A DNA stretch of 42,382 bases from a virus. The DNA is taken from positions 1 through 42,382 of the IMG/VR virus record IMGVR_UViG_3300005527_000103; one strand, 5' to 3'. How positions within the stretch are numbered: the first letter of the stretch is position 1; every line of letters starts with the position of its first letter. The translations under genes and the position numbers were made by a program. The notes under the pieces were generated by a model. It worked only from the letters and a program-made list of their open reading frames with translations, ran no database searches and was not told the DNA's origin. Positions 1 through 5,240 of this stretch are shown one piece after another.

Positions 1-322
1 GGAGGCCACATGGAAGTTACCTTCGCTCTGTTGTGCTTTGCCTCGTCATACGGTAAACCGTCACCCATAAAGTTGTATTGGTCGTGGTGAGGACGCTATC
101 CCCCATAGACAGGCATTACTATACAGCGTATAAGCCCGCTGTCAACCACACCAATCTTTCAGGCAGAGGCTTTCATAATGGCTTATCCCTATCTAGTCCA
201 AGGCATGGACCCACGAAAGTTCTTGTGATGGTTGTCTCTTTACCCTAAAGGCGAGGGTTGGTTTTGCCCGACAACTAGGCTGTAGCCTCTACTTTGCCAG
301 CATCACGTTTTGTTTTGTCTTA
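1..322 (-). ncRNA. Candidate structured RNA or long leader
   Basis: A sigma70-like promoter at 330-357 fires leftward into this stretch, yet the minus strand shows only very short reading frames. It can form several local hairpins instead: an ACCCT/AGGGT stem inside a GTTGTC/GACAAC stem (about 230-275), GTCCA/TGGAC (about 200-215), ACAGCG/CGCTGT (about 122-142), and CTAT/ATAG around five G. The GACAGCG arm near 136-142 could pair with either CGCTGT or a more distant CTGTC, which would be mutually exclusive folds. A frame opening at 68 (MGDGLPYDEAKHN...) runs off the left edge without a good ribosome binding site and could be the start of a gene. No known RNA family is recognised. The RNA call is inference from pairing by eye and lack of ORFs. 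Confidence 0.3.
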
Positions 323-329
323 CTCTTTC

Positions 330-357
330 ATTCTACACTCTAGTATCGGTTTGTCAA
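330..357 (-). promoter_or_regulatory. Early promoter, CCGATA type
   Basis: Minus strand: TTGACA (352-357), 16-bp spacer beginning AACCGATA, TAGAAT (330-335). A T-rich tract lies just upstream (358-380). It matches the other left-arm promoters in layout and drives the candidate structured RNA. Confidence 0.75.
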
Positions 358-362
358 CAGAA

Positions 363-397
363 GAAAATTAGAAAAAAATTCCTGCCAATTTGGCAGG
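363..397 (-). terminator. Probable terminator of the 439-846 gene
   Basis: On the minus strand the palindrome at 381-397 makes a 7-bp stem (CCTGCCA/TGGCAGG) with a 3-base loop, followed by AATTTTTTTC. This is a compact intrinsic-terminator layout. The same T-rich tract also sits upstream of the next promoter, so it may serve both jobs. Confidence 0.45.
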
Positions 398-425
398 TCG
401 TGCGGCCCGGCTGCCAAGATGGCAG
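382..425. repeat. Palindrome pair 1, 14-bp spacer
   Basis: Two copies of the 15-bp palindrome: CTGCCAATTTGGCAG (382-396) and CTGCCAAGATGGCAG (411-425), separated by the 14-bp GC-rich spacer 397-410. This is the first of six pairs with identical spacing. Confidence 0.9.
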
Positions 426-438
426 GGCCAGAACCCCC

Positions 439-846
439 TCAAAAGAGGAGGCTGGCCAAGCCGGTCTTGAACATCACGCCACCCAGCAGTGGACGACGCA
501 CGTTACGGGTACGCTCCGCATAGAAGTTGCGAATCTTACCATCACAAGTCTGTGCGGTAATAAGATGCTTACTACGCTGGAACATCGGATCATATCGACG
601 ATAGTTGCTCTTAGCATTGAGTCGTGCAATGTAATCTTCCGAAAAACGATGCACTTCCAGCACCTTTGCCATGAAACGCTCGGGCTTTCCAGTAACGGGC
701 TGAAGATACTCAAAATTATAGACCTTACCAACCCTAGCATTGCTCAGATTATCACGCAAGCCGGAGTAGATATGAAAAGCGGCAAAACCAACCAGCAAAC
801 CAGCAACACCAGCAAACAGAGAAGCAAACAGCATCGTATCGTTCAT
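439..846 (-). CDS. Small membrane-anchored phage protein, unknown function
   Basis: The 135-residue product starts at the ATG at 846, chosen because AAAGG lies 7 bases upstream; a TTG two codons earlier is less likely. Residues about 4-28 are hydrophobic (MLFASLFAGVAGLLVGFAA) and should form one membrane helix. The rest is basic and soluble, with a conserved-looking stretch VGKVYNFEYLQPVTGKPERF and a tail containing NFYAERTRNVRR. This suggests a single-pass inner-membrane protein with a cytoplasmic domain. It has its own promoter (886-914), whose -35 overlaps the stop codon of the preceding gene, and is followed by a palindrome/T-tract terminator. I do not recognise a function. Confidence 0.8.
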   Translation of the reverse strand: MNDTMLFASLFAGVAGLLVGFAAFHIYSGLRDNLSNARVGKVYNFEYLQPVTGKPERFMAKVLEVHRFSEDYIARLNAKSNYRRYDPMFQRSKHLITAQTCDGKIRNFYAERTRNVRRPLLGGVMFKTGLASLLF

Positions 847-885
847 AATCAAACCTTTCGTATAGAAGATTCACTCAATGCACCA

Positions 886-914
886 ATCATACATCTCTTA
901 TCGGCACTTGTCAA
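886..914 (-). promoter_or_regulatory. Early promoter overlapping a stop codon
   Basis: TTGACA (909-914), 17-bp spacer with GCCGATA, TATGAT (886-891). The TGA stop of the upstream gene (911-913) lies inside TTGACA. Drives the 439-846 gene. Confidence 0.75.
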
Positions 915-1144
915 GCCTCAACTTTAGGAAGTTTCTTAATCTTCTCCAGAATCTCAGCAACTCCAGCAAAATCAAGAAATCCCTCCACATCGTTAGTAAC
1001 GGGCGTTGTATAACACAGATCGTCACCCTTAGTAACGGCAACCTCAAAAAGTCCATCACTATTACCATAGGACATGCTATTACAAACAACGCTAGCACCG
1101 TAGCCATTGTCAAATTTAAACTGTTTACTATATCCGCCAAGCAT
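911..1144 (-). CDS. Small phage protein, unknown function
   Basis: The 77-residue product begins at the ATG at 1144 behind AAAGGAACAAAA. The first half is aromatic and glycine-rich (MLGGYSKQFKFDNGYG); the second half looks helical and ends in a lysine-rich segment (ILEKIKKLPKVEA). There is no signal peptide or membrane segment. A minus-strand frame at 898-1140 overlaps it but lacks a ribosome binding site, so this frame is preferred. The stop TGA is embedded in the -35 box of the next promoter, leaving no intergenic space. Function unknown. Confidence 0.75.
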   Translation of the reverse strand: MLGGYSKQFKFDNGYGASVVCNSMSYGNSDGLFEVAVTKGDDLCYTTPVTNDVEGFLDFAGVAEILEKIKKLPKVEA

Positions 1145-1195
1145 TTTTGTTCCTTTCGTTTCTCTGATTATACTCTATGATCGACCGATGCCTAA

Positions 1196-1224
1196 AGTCT
1201 ACAGTATAGATCGGCAATTGTCAA
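1196..1224 (-). promoter_or_regulatory. Early promoter overlapping a stop codon
   Basis: TTGACA (1219-1224), 17-bp spacer containing GCCGATC, TAGACT (1196-1201). The TGA at 1221-1223 is the stop of the upstream gene. A second possible -10, TATAAT, lies closer to the gene at about 1167-1172 with a poor -35, so two starts are possible. Confidence 0.7.
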
Positions 1225-1466
1225 GCGGCATCTTCAACAAAATCTTGAACCCAATCCGCATTGATAGCATCGCGGTCGATACCACTATCATTCCACGCAA
1301 CATTGTCCGGGGTTTCGTAGCCAATATCACCGCCCAAATCTTTCATACAATCAATAAATTCATCGTATGAGGAACACTGTCTAGCAAGATTATACAAACC
1401 CTCATCATTATTGATCCAAAGAACCACATTCCAAGTCTCATAATTCTTGAAGCCGTTGTAGGTCAT
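1221..1466 (-). CDS. Conserved NYETWN-type small phage protein
   Basis: The 81-residue acidic protein starts MTYNGFKNYETWNVVLWINN. The motif NYETWN-V-LWI-N-(D/E)-LY is, from memory, typical of a small protein family widespread in phages and bacteria with no assigned biochemical role. The ATG at 1466 follows GAGGAAAAGAAA. It forms its own transcription unit under the promoter at 1492-1519. The C-terminal half is rich in Asp and Trp (DNVAWNDSGIDRDAINADW). There is no membrane segment. Function unknown; family recognition fairly sure. Confidence 0.85.
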   Translation of the reverse strand: MTYNGFKNYETWNVVLWINNDEGLYNLARQCSSYDEFIDCMKDLGGDIGYETPDNVAWNDSGIDRDAINADWVQDFVEDAA

Positions 1467-1491
1467 TTTCTTTTCCTCGGGTTATGTTCTG

Positions 1492-1519
1492 ATTCTACAG
1501 TAGAATATCGGCTTGTCAA
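1492..1519 (-). promoter_or_regulatory. Early promoter, CCGATA type
   Basis: TTGACA (1514-1519), 16-bp spacer beginning AGCCGATA, TAGAAT (1492-1497). Drives the NYETWN gene. Confidence 0.8.
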
Positions 1520-1532
1520 GAGGTAAAACATT

Positions 1533-1576
1533 ATGCCAATTTGGCAGTTTTCGCGGCCGGCCTGCCATTTTGGCAG
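1533..1576. repeat. Palindrome pair 2, 14-bp spacer
   Basis: ATGCCAATTTGGCAG (1533-1547, last base of the dyad altered) and CTGCCATTTTGGCAG (1562-1576), separated by 14 bp containing GCGGCCGGC. Lies between the acidic-protein gene and the next promoter. Confidence 0.9.
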
Positions 1577-1592
1577 GACTTATGGTCTTTAG

Positions 1593-1805
1593 TTATTCTC
1601 CGCCATAGTAATCATCATACATTGGCGTGTCGCTATTGTAGTACTCGTCAACACCCCATCCACAAGAGCCGAACGAAGATTCAGCATCGCCATCCATACT
1701 ATCATCGTCCTCAAAATCATCAAATTCATCCTCGTGATCGTACAGTTCCATATCATCCTCGTGGAAATCATCATAATCGTCATAAAGGTAATCGGGGTGA
1801 CTCAT
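1593..1805 (-). CDS. Extremely acidic small protein, possible DNA mimic
   Basis: The 70-residue product has 28 Asp/Glu, no Lys or Arg, and many Tyr. The acidic residues come in short runs spaced along residues 5-42 (YDDYDDFHEDDMELYDHEDE). The start at 1805 follows AAAGGAAAAGTC. It is the second gene of a two-gene operon: the upstream stop TGA sits directly before its ribosome binding site. This composition resembles DNA-mimic or basic-protein-binding inhibitors that phages use against restriction or nucleoid proteins. That is an inference from composition alone; a low-complexity metal-binding protein is an alternative. Confidence 0.8.
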   Translation of the reverse strand: MSHPDYLYDDYDDFHEDDMELYDHEDEFDDFEDDDSMDGDAESSFGSCGWGVDEYYNSDTPMYDDYYGGE

Positions 1806-1816
1806 GACTTTTCCTT

Positions 1817-1990
1817 TCAGTTAGCGTTTGCCCAAAAGGGCTCACTAGGAACAACTTCGTCCACAATGCCGATGATATCGGCCCAATCCCAAAAGTCAAC
1901 AGCCATAGCAGGATCGTCGATAGGCTCGATCATACCCTCATCACGCATAGAAGCAAGAATCATGTTCACGCTATCAAAATCTTTCAGCAT
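1817..1990 (-). CDS. Small acidic phage protein, unknown function
   Basis: The 57-residue protein MLKDFDSVNMILASMRDEGM... ends in ...SEPFWANAN. The ATG at 1990 follows GGGAGAAAAAACC. It is the first gene after the promoter at 2016-2043 and is followed within 12 bases by the very acidic 70-residue protein, so the two are co-expressed. The N-terminal half looks helical, and the centre is Trp/Asp rich (VDFWDWADIIGIVDEVV). No known domain recognised. Confidence 0.7.
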   Translation of the reverse strand: MLKDFDSVNMILASMRDEGMIEPIDDPAMAVDFWDWADIIGIVDEVVPSEPFWANAN

Positions 1991-2015
1991 GGTTTTTTCT
2001 CCCTTGTATGCTACT

Positions 2016-2043
2016 GTTCTACCATACGTTATCGGTTTGTCAA
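2016..2043 (-). promoter_or_regulatory. Early promoter, CCGATA type
   Basis: TTGACA (2038-2043), 16-bp spacer beginning AACCGATA, TAGAAC (2016-2021). Preceded by CTAATTTTTTCTAG, an UP-element-like tract. Drives the 1990-1593 operon. Confidence 0.8.
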
Positions 2044-2074
2044 CTAGAAAAAATTAGTCGAAAAAAAGAATTTC

Positions 2075-2139
2075 TTTGGCACACTATTTGCTAGCCTGCC
2101 ATTTTGGCAGATTGGCCGCGGCCCCTGCCATTTTGGCAG
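2075..2139. repeat. Second repeat element plus palindrome pair 3
   Basis: The 20-bp element TTTGGCACACTATTTGCTAG (2075-2094) is followed directly by CTGCCATTTTGGCAG copies at 2096-2110 and 2125-2139. The 14-bp spacer 2111-2124 contains the perfect palindrome GGCCGCGGCC. Confidence 0.9.
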
Positions 2140-2150
2140 GCAGCCTTTTG

Positions 2151-2234
2151 TTACATATTTACAACCCAAGCAACAACGCAACCAAAAATGAAAGAAACAC
2201 TAAGTAAAACCTTGTCGCCAATAGTAAGACTCAT
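2151..2234 (-). CDS. 27-residue membrane peptide
   Basis: The short ORF MSLTIGDKVLLSVSFIFGCV...VNM has a single hydrophobic segment over most of its length. Its ATG at 2234 overlaps the stop of the preceding gene as TAATG, and AAGGAAAGAATA precedes it, which argues that it is translated. It is the last gene of the five-gene operon starting at 2978. Probably a single-pass inner-membrane peptide; function unknown. Confidence 0.5.
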   Translation of the reverse strand: MSLTIGDKVLLSVSFIFGCVVAWVVNM

Positions 2235-2335
2235 TATTCTTTCCTTACTGGAAAAATAAGATCACAAACACTATAAACACAAACAACACCAACAATAAAT
2301 CCCACACCCATTAGTACCCAGTTATTATCGACCAT
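2234..2335 (-). CDS. 33-residue membrane peptide
   Basis: The ORF MVDNNWVLMGVGFIVGVVCV...VRKE has one central hydrophobic helix (residues about 7-28) and a short basic tail, giving an expected N-out/C-in or hairpin-free single-pass topology. The ATG at 2335 follows AAAGGGGCCAAGG, and the stop overlaps the next start (TAATG). It sits between two other predicted membrane peptides in the same operon. Function unknown. Confidence 0.5.
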   Translation of the reverse strand: MVDNNWVLMGVGFIVGVVCVYSVCDLIFPVRKE

Positions 2336-2350
2336 CCTTGGCCCCTTTCT

Positions 2351-2512
2351 TTAGAATTTTTCTTTCAGCAATTTTTGAACTTCGCTTTCATAATCAATCT
2401 TTGTAAACTTTTGCCGCTCATTATAGGCATCTTCTGCGATACCTAAAATGGCCATAACAAATCCGGCAAAAATTACAAACATAAGCATACAAAAAAGATA
2501 AACAGGAATCAT
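2351..2512 (-). CDS. 53-residue membrane protein
   Basis: The product MIPVYLFCMLMFVIFAGFVM... has an N-terminal membrane helix (residues 2-25) and a charged helical tail ending VQKLLKEKF. The start at 2512 overlaps the stop of the 102-residue gene upstream (ATGA), a standard sign of translational coupling. It is the first of three consecutive small membrane proteins. Candidates for such phage peptides are holin-like, superinfection-exclusion or host-membrane modulators, but nothing here decides between them. Confidence 0.6.
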   Translation of the reverse strand: MIPVYLFCMLMFVIFAGFVMAILGIAEDAYNERQKFTKIDYESEVQKLLKEKF

Positions 2513-2817
2513 GAAACCACCATACCTTCCATGAAAGGATAATCCTTACCATTCAACCGAACGAACCATTCAAACTTACGCTGGTACACCTTGACGGGAC
2601 TATACTTGTTAATTCTATCCTTTGTGGTGCTGGTTGTCCATCCCCCCGAACGAAGGGTATAGGTGCCATCCTCATGAATAGTTACAACGGGCGTACTATG
2701 TAGTTCGATCACCACACTATTATTGGGCAGAATATAAGCCCAAGTATTATTACCAATCTTACGATTACTACGATTACGCTTACCCTGTACCATCTTGACC
2801 GCTTCGGCGTGAGTCAT
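2509..2817 (-). CDS. Conserved small phage protein (GGWTT-TTKDRIN type)
   Basis: The 102-residue basic protein carries the segments NNTWAYILPNNSVVIELHST, VVTIHEDGTYTLRSGGWTTS and TTKDRINKYSPVKVYQRK. From memory this arrangement recurs in small proteins of many phages, and no function is known to me. The fold is probably mostly beta. The ATG at 2817 follows AAAAAGGAAAAGAAG. The gene is second in the operon 2978 to 2151 and is translationally coupled to the membrane protein that follows. Confidence 0.85.
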   Translation of the reverse strand: MTHAEAVKMVQGKRNRSNRKIGNNTWAYILPNNSVVIELHSTPVVTIHEDGTYTLRSGGWTTSTTKDRINKYSPVKVYQRKFEWFVRLNGKDYPFMEGMVVS

Positions 2818-2834
2818 CTTCTTTTCCTTTTTCT

Positions 2835-2978
2835 TTAGTTATACTTCATCCGAACCATAATCTCAACCACTTCGGGCTGAACCATCACACACTCCCACAT
2901 ATACCACTTGCAGAAAGTGATCCATCCCTCTTGAGTGATCGTGCCATTCTGAAACATCTTCCACATCATCTCGTACAT
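2835..2978 (-). CDS. Small Met/Trp-rich phage protein
   Basis: The 47-residue protein MYEMMWKMFQNGTITQEGWI...RMKYN has nine methionines. The ATG at 2978 follows TAAGGAGAGAACA, one of the best ribosome binding sites in the left arm. The motif NG-TI-T-E-W--FC resembles short phage proteins with an (F-x-x-G-x-I-T-x-x-x-W) signature seen elsewhere, function unknown. It is the first gene downstream of the promoter at 3006-3033. Confidence 0.7.
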   Translation of the reverse strand: MYEMMWKMFQNGTITQEGWITFCKWYMWECVMVQPEVVEIMVRMKYN

Positions 2979-3005
2979 TGTTCTCTCCTTACTTCTTATA
3001 TCGGT

Positions 3006-3033
3006 ATTCTACACTCCGAACCTTGAATGTCAA
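3006..3033 (-). promoter_or_regulatory. Early promoter with the CCGATA element displaced
   Basis: TTGACA (3028-3033), 16-bp spacer, TAGAAT (3006-3011). Unlike the others, the CCGATA sequence lies just after the -10 box (TAGAATACCGATA), in the initially transcribed region. Drives the five-gene operon 2978-2151. Confidence 0.75.
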
Positions 3034-3061
3034 ACGGAAAAAATAGTGGAGAAATTTTCCT

Positions 3062-3105
3062 CTGCCATTTTGGCAGGCCGGGCGCGCCGCCTGCCATTTT
3101 GGCAG
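3062..3105. repeat. Palindrome pair 4, 14-bp spacer
   Basis: CTGCCATTTTGGCAG at 3062-3076 and 3091-3105. The 14-bp spacer 3077-3090 contains the 8-bp palindrome GGCGCGCC. Confidence 0.95.
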
Positions 3106-3136
3106 TTCCCCTACCGTAGTGGGGGTGGCGTTTATT

Positions 3137-3514
3137 TCATCCCTCCCACCCAAAGGGGGAAACTTCCTCGCCGCTGGCAAGAATCGCAGCATACTGTTCG
3201 GCCAGTGCTGCCTTGCGTTCGGCACTACCGGGCTTGCCCACCTTTACGATCATAGTATCCTCGCCACCGTTATATCGAGGATCGGTCTTAGACTTGATAC
3301 TCTTGCCCATACGGGAAAGACTCTTGCGGTTGAACTTGAGAACCTTTTCGGTTACAAGGTGTCGCTTCGCACCGTCCACACTATAAACGTAGTATGCGTC
3401 CTCGTCCTCAATCACCCTATCATCGGGAATCTCAACGAGCATCGGGACGGCAATCCCCAAGAAACACTTTCTGACTTGACGCTTTGCATCTTCGATGATC
3501 TTATACTTTGCCAT
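3137..3514 (-). CDS. Phage protein of unknown function
   Basis: The 125-residue protein has a beta-looking first half (VPMLVEIPDDRVIEDEDAYY) that is followed by a lysine/arginine-rich segment (residues about 50-80, KVLKFNRKSLSRMGKSIKSK). It ends with a helix and an acidic, Gly-rich tail. The ATG at 3514 follows GGAGAAAAAGTC. It is the second gene after the zinc-ribbon protein (3706-3557), with a 42-base gap and no promoter between them. The basic patch could bind nucleic acid. No family recognised. Confidence 0.75.
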   Translation of the reverse strand: MAKYKIIEDAKRQVRKCFLGIAVPMLVEIPDDRVIEDEDAYYVYSVDGAKRHLVTEKVLKFNRKSLSRMGKSIKSKTDPRYNGGEDTMIVKVGKPGSAERKAALAEQYAAILASGEEVSPFGWEG

Positions 3515-3556
3515 GACTTTTTCTCCAAAGGATACCGGGATTATAGGGACTAGAGA

Positions 3557-3706
3557 CTAATAATCAACCCCCCATTCGGGAATTGGCCAAACCTCTATTT
3601 CAGCCTCACAATGCTCTCCGCACCGCGGACAAACTCCCTGTTCTGCACAAATCGGGGTCATCATTTCTCCGCAGCAATCCGAAACAATAAGAATATCGTT
3701 TTGCAT
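3557..3706 (-). CDS. Small zinc-ribbon-like protein
   Basis: The start is the ATG at 3706, behind GAGGAGAAAGAAA; a longer TTG-started frame would begin inside the promoter. The 49-residue product has six cysteines in CC-x8-C-x5-C-x2-C-x3-C order (SDCCGEMMTPIC...CPRCGEHC), a layout that suits one zinc-binding knuckle pair. The C-terminus is acidic with Trp (EVWPIPEWGVDY). It is first in its operon under the promoter at 3736-3763. Possible nucleic-acid or host-protein adaptor; function not determined. Confidence 0.75.
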   Translation of the reverse strand: MQNDILIVSDCCGEMMTPICAEQGVCPRCGEHCEAEIEVWPIPEWGVDY

Positions 3707-3735
3707 TTTCTTTCTCCTCTTGCTTTCTTTCCCTA

Positions 3736-3763
3736 AGTCTACATTTAGTATCGGCAATGTCAA
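3736..3763 (-). promoter_or_regulatory. Early promoter, CCGATA type
   Basis: TTGACA (3758-3763), 16-bp spacer beginning TTGCCGATA, TAGACT (3736-3741). Preceded by CTAATTTTTTCCAG. Drives the 3706-3137 pair. Confidence 0.8.
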
Positions 3764-3793
3764 CTGGAAAAAATTAGAGGGAAAAAGATTATT

Positions 3794-3949
3794 TTTGGCA
3801 TAGGATTTGCTCGTGCAAAAAGTGTGCCGAAAAAATATTTTATTTTTGGCATGAAATTTGCAGCGCCTGCCATTTTGGCAGTTGGCGCGCGGCGCCTGCC
3901 ATTTTGGCAGCTTGGCTGCCGTTTTGGCTGGCTACTGCCATTATGTCAG
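3794..3949. repeat. Repeat cluster: three 20-bp elements, palindrome pair 5, two degenerate palindromes
   Basis: Second-family elements (TTTGGCA-N4-ATTTGC type) lie at 3794-3813 and 3845-3864, with an inverted, diverged copy at about 3811-3832. Perfect palindromes follow at 3867-3881 and 3896-3910 (14-bp spacer made of GCGCGC-type sequence). Two degenerate copies at 3916-3930 and 3935-3949 are spaced by 5 and 4 bp. No gene is visible in 3764-3979. Confidence 0.85.
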
Positions 3950-3979
3950 CCGATAGGATCGGCTGTTACAGTAATATTA

Positions 3980-4225
3980 CTATGCTGTTCTAACATATAC
4001 TTCATTAGTAACACTCGGCATAACACTGTTATCACAAATAGTAACAAGCCAGTGTCGTCCGCTACCATCCTCGGGCCGAATGCCATTTATAATACCACGA
4101 ATGATAGCCCCCTGTGGATCATGTAGCACGATTGCAACACGCCCCCTATCCATCATCTTTTGGCAAAGCCAATCATAACTATAAACCGGCACCTTACTAT
4201 CCACAACCATACCAGAAAGAATCAT
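3980..4225 (-). CDS. Conserved small phage protein (GRVAIVLHD / EDGSGRHWLVT)
   Basis: The 81-residue protein has a predicted helix DWLCQKMMDRGRVAIVLHD, then a beta segment with PEDGSGRHWLVTICDN, ending VYVRTA. The start at 4225 follows AAAAGGAATAGTAAC. It is the last gene of the operon from 4963. The mix of Arg-rich helix and Gly loop suggests a small alpha/beta fold. Related short proteins seem common in phages, but I know of no function. Confidence 0.75.
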   Translation of the reverse strand: MILSGMVVDSKVPVYSYDWLCQKMMDRGRVAIVLHDPQGAIIRGIINGIRPEDGSGRHWLVTICDNSVMPSVTNEVYVRTA

Positions 4226-4229
4226 GTTA

Positions 4230-4301
4230 CTATTCCTTTTCTGTAATAAACTTCTCGATCAGTCTATCATACTCTGGCAAATATCCTAATTCTTTCAGCA
4301 T
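4230..4301 (-). CDS. Possible 23-37 residue ORF
   Basis: The frame reads MLKELGYLPEYDRLIEKFIT... from the ATG at 4301, or 14 codons more from a TTG at 4343 that would overlap the upstream stop by 8 bases. Neither start has a good ribosome binding site. It ends 4 bases before the next start and fills the otherwise empty 4226-4335 gap, which favours a real coupled gene. Low certainty. Confidence 0.35.
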   Translation of the reverse strand: MLKELGYLPEYDRLIEKFITEKE

Positions 4302-4335
4302 TTGCAATGCAACAAGCAATCGGCACGATAGTACG

Positions 4336-4563
4336 TTAGCCAATCACCAAGTCGCTGGGGCTTCCTCCGAGCCTATGAAGCCCGACGGCGTTCGCTGGCT
4401 CGTCGCGATTCGCACAGCCATGCGGCCCAGTGTACGGGTGGAGTTTCACCACTTCCGCAACGGGATGCCACCTACCGGCTTCCTCATCCATGAGATTTAC
4501 AGGCACATCGCCAAGGCGATTTTGTGCGGCTTGCAGGGTCTTGATGAGTTGCGAAAGTTTCAT
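4336..4563 (-). CDS. Conserved small phage protein (GDVPVNLMDEE type)
   Basis: The 75-residue product begins with an amphipathic helix MKLSQLIKTLQAAQNRLGDV, followed by PVNLMDEEAGRWHPVAEVV, KLHPYTGPHGCANRDEPANA and a short tail. The L-G-D-x-P-V-x-(3)-D turn after a short helix is a recurrent design in small phage proteins. The ATG at 4563 follows AAAAGGAATAGAA. It lies in the operon 4963-3980, downstream of a 49-residue protein. Function unknown. Confidence 0.75.
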   Translation of the reverse strand: MKLSQLIKTLQAAQNRLGDVPVNLMDEEAGRWHPVAEVVKLHPYTGPHGCANRDEPANAVGLHRLGGSPSDLVIG

Positions 4564-4577
4564 TTCTATTCCTTTTA

Positions 4578-4727
4578 CTAAATGATATTACCATCACCAC
4601 GAATACGATACATAATACCGCCGATACTATACAGACTTATACCTTCGCCCAAGTGTCGAACAAACGTAGCCGAATATCCATGACGGGCGACCAATCGACT
4701 AAGCGTATTTTGGACTTGAATTGTCAT
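4578..4727 (-). CDS. 49-residue phage protein
   Basis: The ORF MTIQVQNTLSRLVARHGYSA...RGDGNII is basic and shows helix then beta hairpin character (LGEGISLYSIGGIMYRIRG). The ATG at 4727 follows GGTGAATAGTAAC, a weak site like that before the gene at 4225, and starts 8 bases after the upstream stop, so translation is probably coupled. It is in the operon under the promoter at 4990-5017. No family recognised. Confidence 0.65.
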   Translation of the reverse strand: MTIQVQNTLSRLVARHGYSATFVRHLGEGISLYSIGGIMYRIRGDGNII

Positions 4728-4735
4728 GTTACTAT

Positions 4736-4963
4736 TCACCGACTAACGGCGACCCTTTCATTCTTACAGTGTGAGAACATAAGCGTAAAGTACATGCCCG
4801 GATACTTTTTGGCAATGTACTCGGCTGCCGTACTCTTGCGATTATCGGTGGCACTCACACCTTGAACCACGTTACCATCCTTGTCGATTACATTCCAAAC
4901 CTTCTTTTTCTCCAGACGCGGGAGGCTACCGATAAAACTGTTGACGTTCGTGGAGTTTTCCAT
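4736..4963 (-). CDS. Small phage protein, unknown function
   Basis: The 75-residue protein is basic and has a central beta hairpin VWNVIDKDGNVVQGVSA followed by a helix with STAAEYIAKKYPGMYFTLMF. The DKDG turn is a generic hairpin rather than proof of calcium binding. The ATG at 4963 follows GAGAGAAAGAAAA. It is the first of five genes transcribed from 4990-5017. Function not known. Confidence 0.75.
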   Translation of the reverse strand: MENSTNVNSFIGSLPRLEKKKVWNVIDKDGNVVQGVSATDNRKSTAAEYIAKKYPGMYFTLMFSHCKNERVAVSR

Positions 4964-4989
4964 TTTTCTTTCTCTCTTTCTTTACTCCT

Positions 4990-5017
4990 GTTATACATAC
5001 CTTATCGGCAATTGCAA
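4990..5017 (-). promoter_or_regulatory. Early promoter, CCGATA type with TTGCAA -35
   Basis: TTGCAA (5012-5017), 16-bp spacer beginning TTGCCGATA, TATAAC (4990-4995). Preceded by a TTATTTTTTTTG tract. Drives the five-gene operon ending at 3980. Confidence 0.75.
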
Positions 5018-5047
5018 ACAAAAAAAATAAGGGAAAAAATATTTTTC

Positions 5048-5205
5048 TTTGGCACGATATTTGCTATGCCAATTTGGCAGGATATTTGGCACAAGATTTG
5101 CTACATCTGCCATTTTGGCAGTTGGCCCGCTCCATCTGCCATTTTGGCAGTTAATCTGTCATTTTGGCATTTGGCACGATATTTGCTAGTCTGCCATTAT
5201 GGCAG
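5048..5205. repeat. Densest repeat cluster: three 20-bp elements and five palindromes
   Basis: Second-family elements lie at 5048-5067, 5085-5104 and 5170-5189. Palindromes lie at 5066-5080, 5107-5121, 5136-5150 (14-bp spacer between the last two), 5156-5170 (degenerate) and 5191-5205. A-rich DNA borders it at 5018-5047. No reading frame occupies 5018-5240. This is a candidate origin or master control site. Confidence 0.85.
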
Positions 5206-5240
5206 GCTCGAATCGTGCGGTTTGGGTACTACAGTTTTCC

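Noticed and set aside
310-927. Plus-strand frame of about 205 codons through the left arm
   Set aside because: It runs antisense across a real minus-strand gene, a palindrome pair and a promoter, and has no ribosome binding site. Other long plus-strand frames in the left arm (for example 3119-3553 and 4114-4581) were dropped for the same reason.
382-5205. CRISPR array from the regular palindromes
   Set aside because: Copies are 15 bp, come in pairs at operon junctions, and spacers are only 4-14 bp and GC-rich. There is no run of equal spacers of 25-40 bp and no Cas gene.
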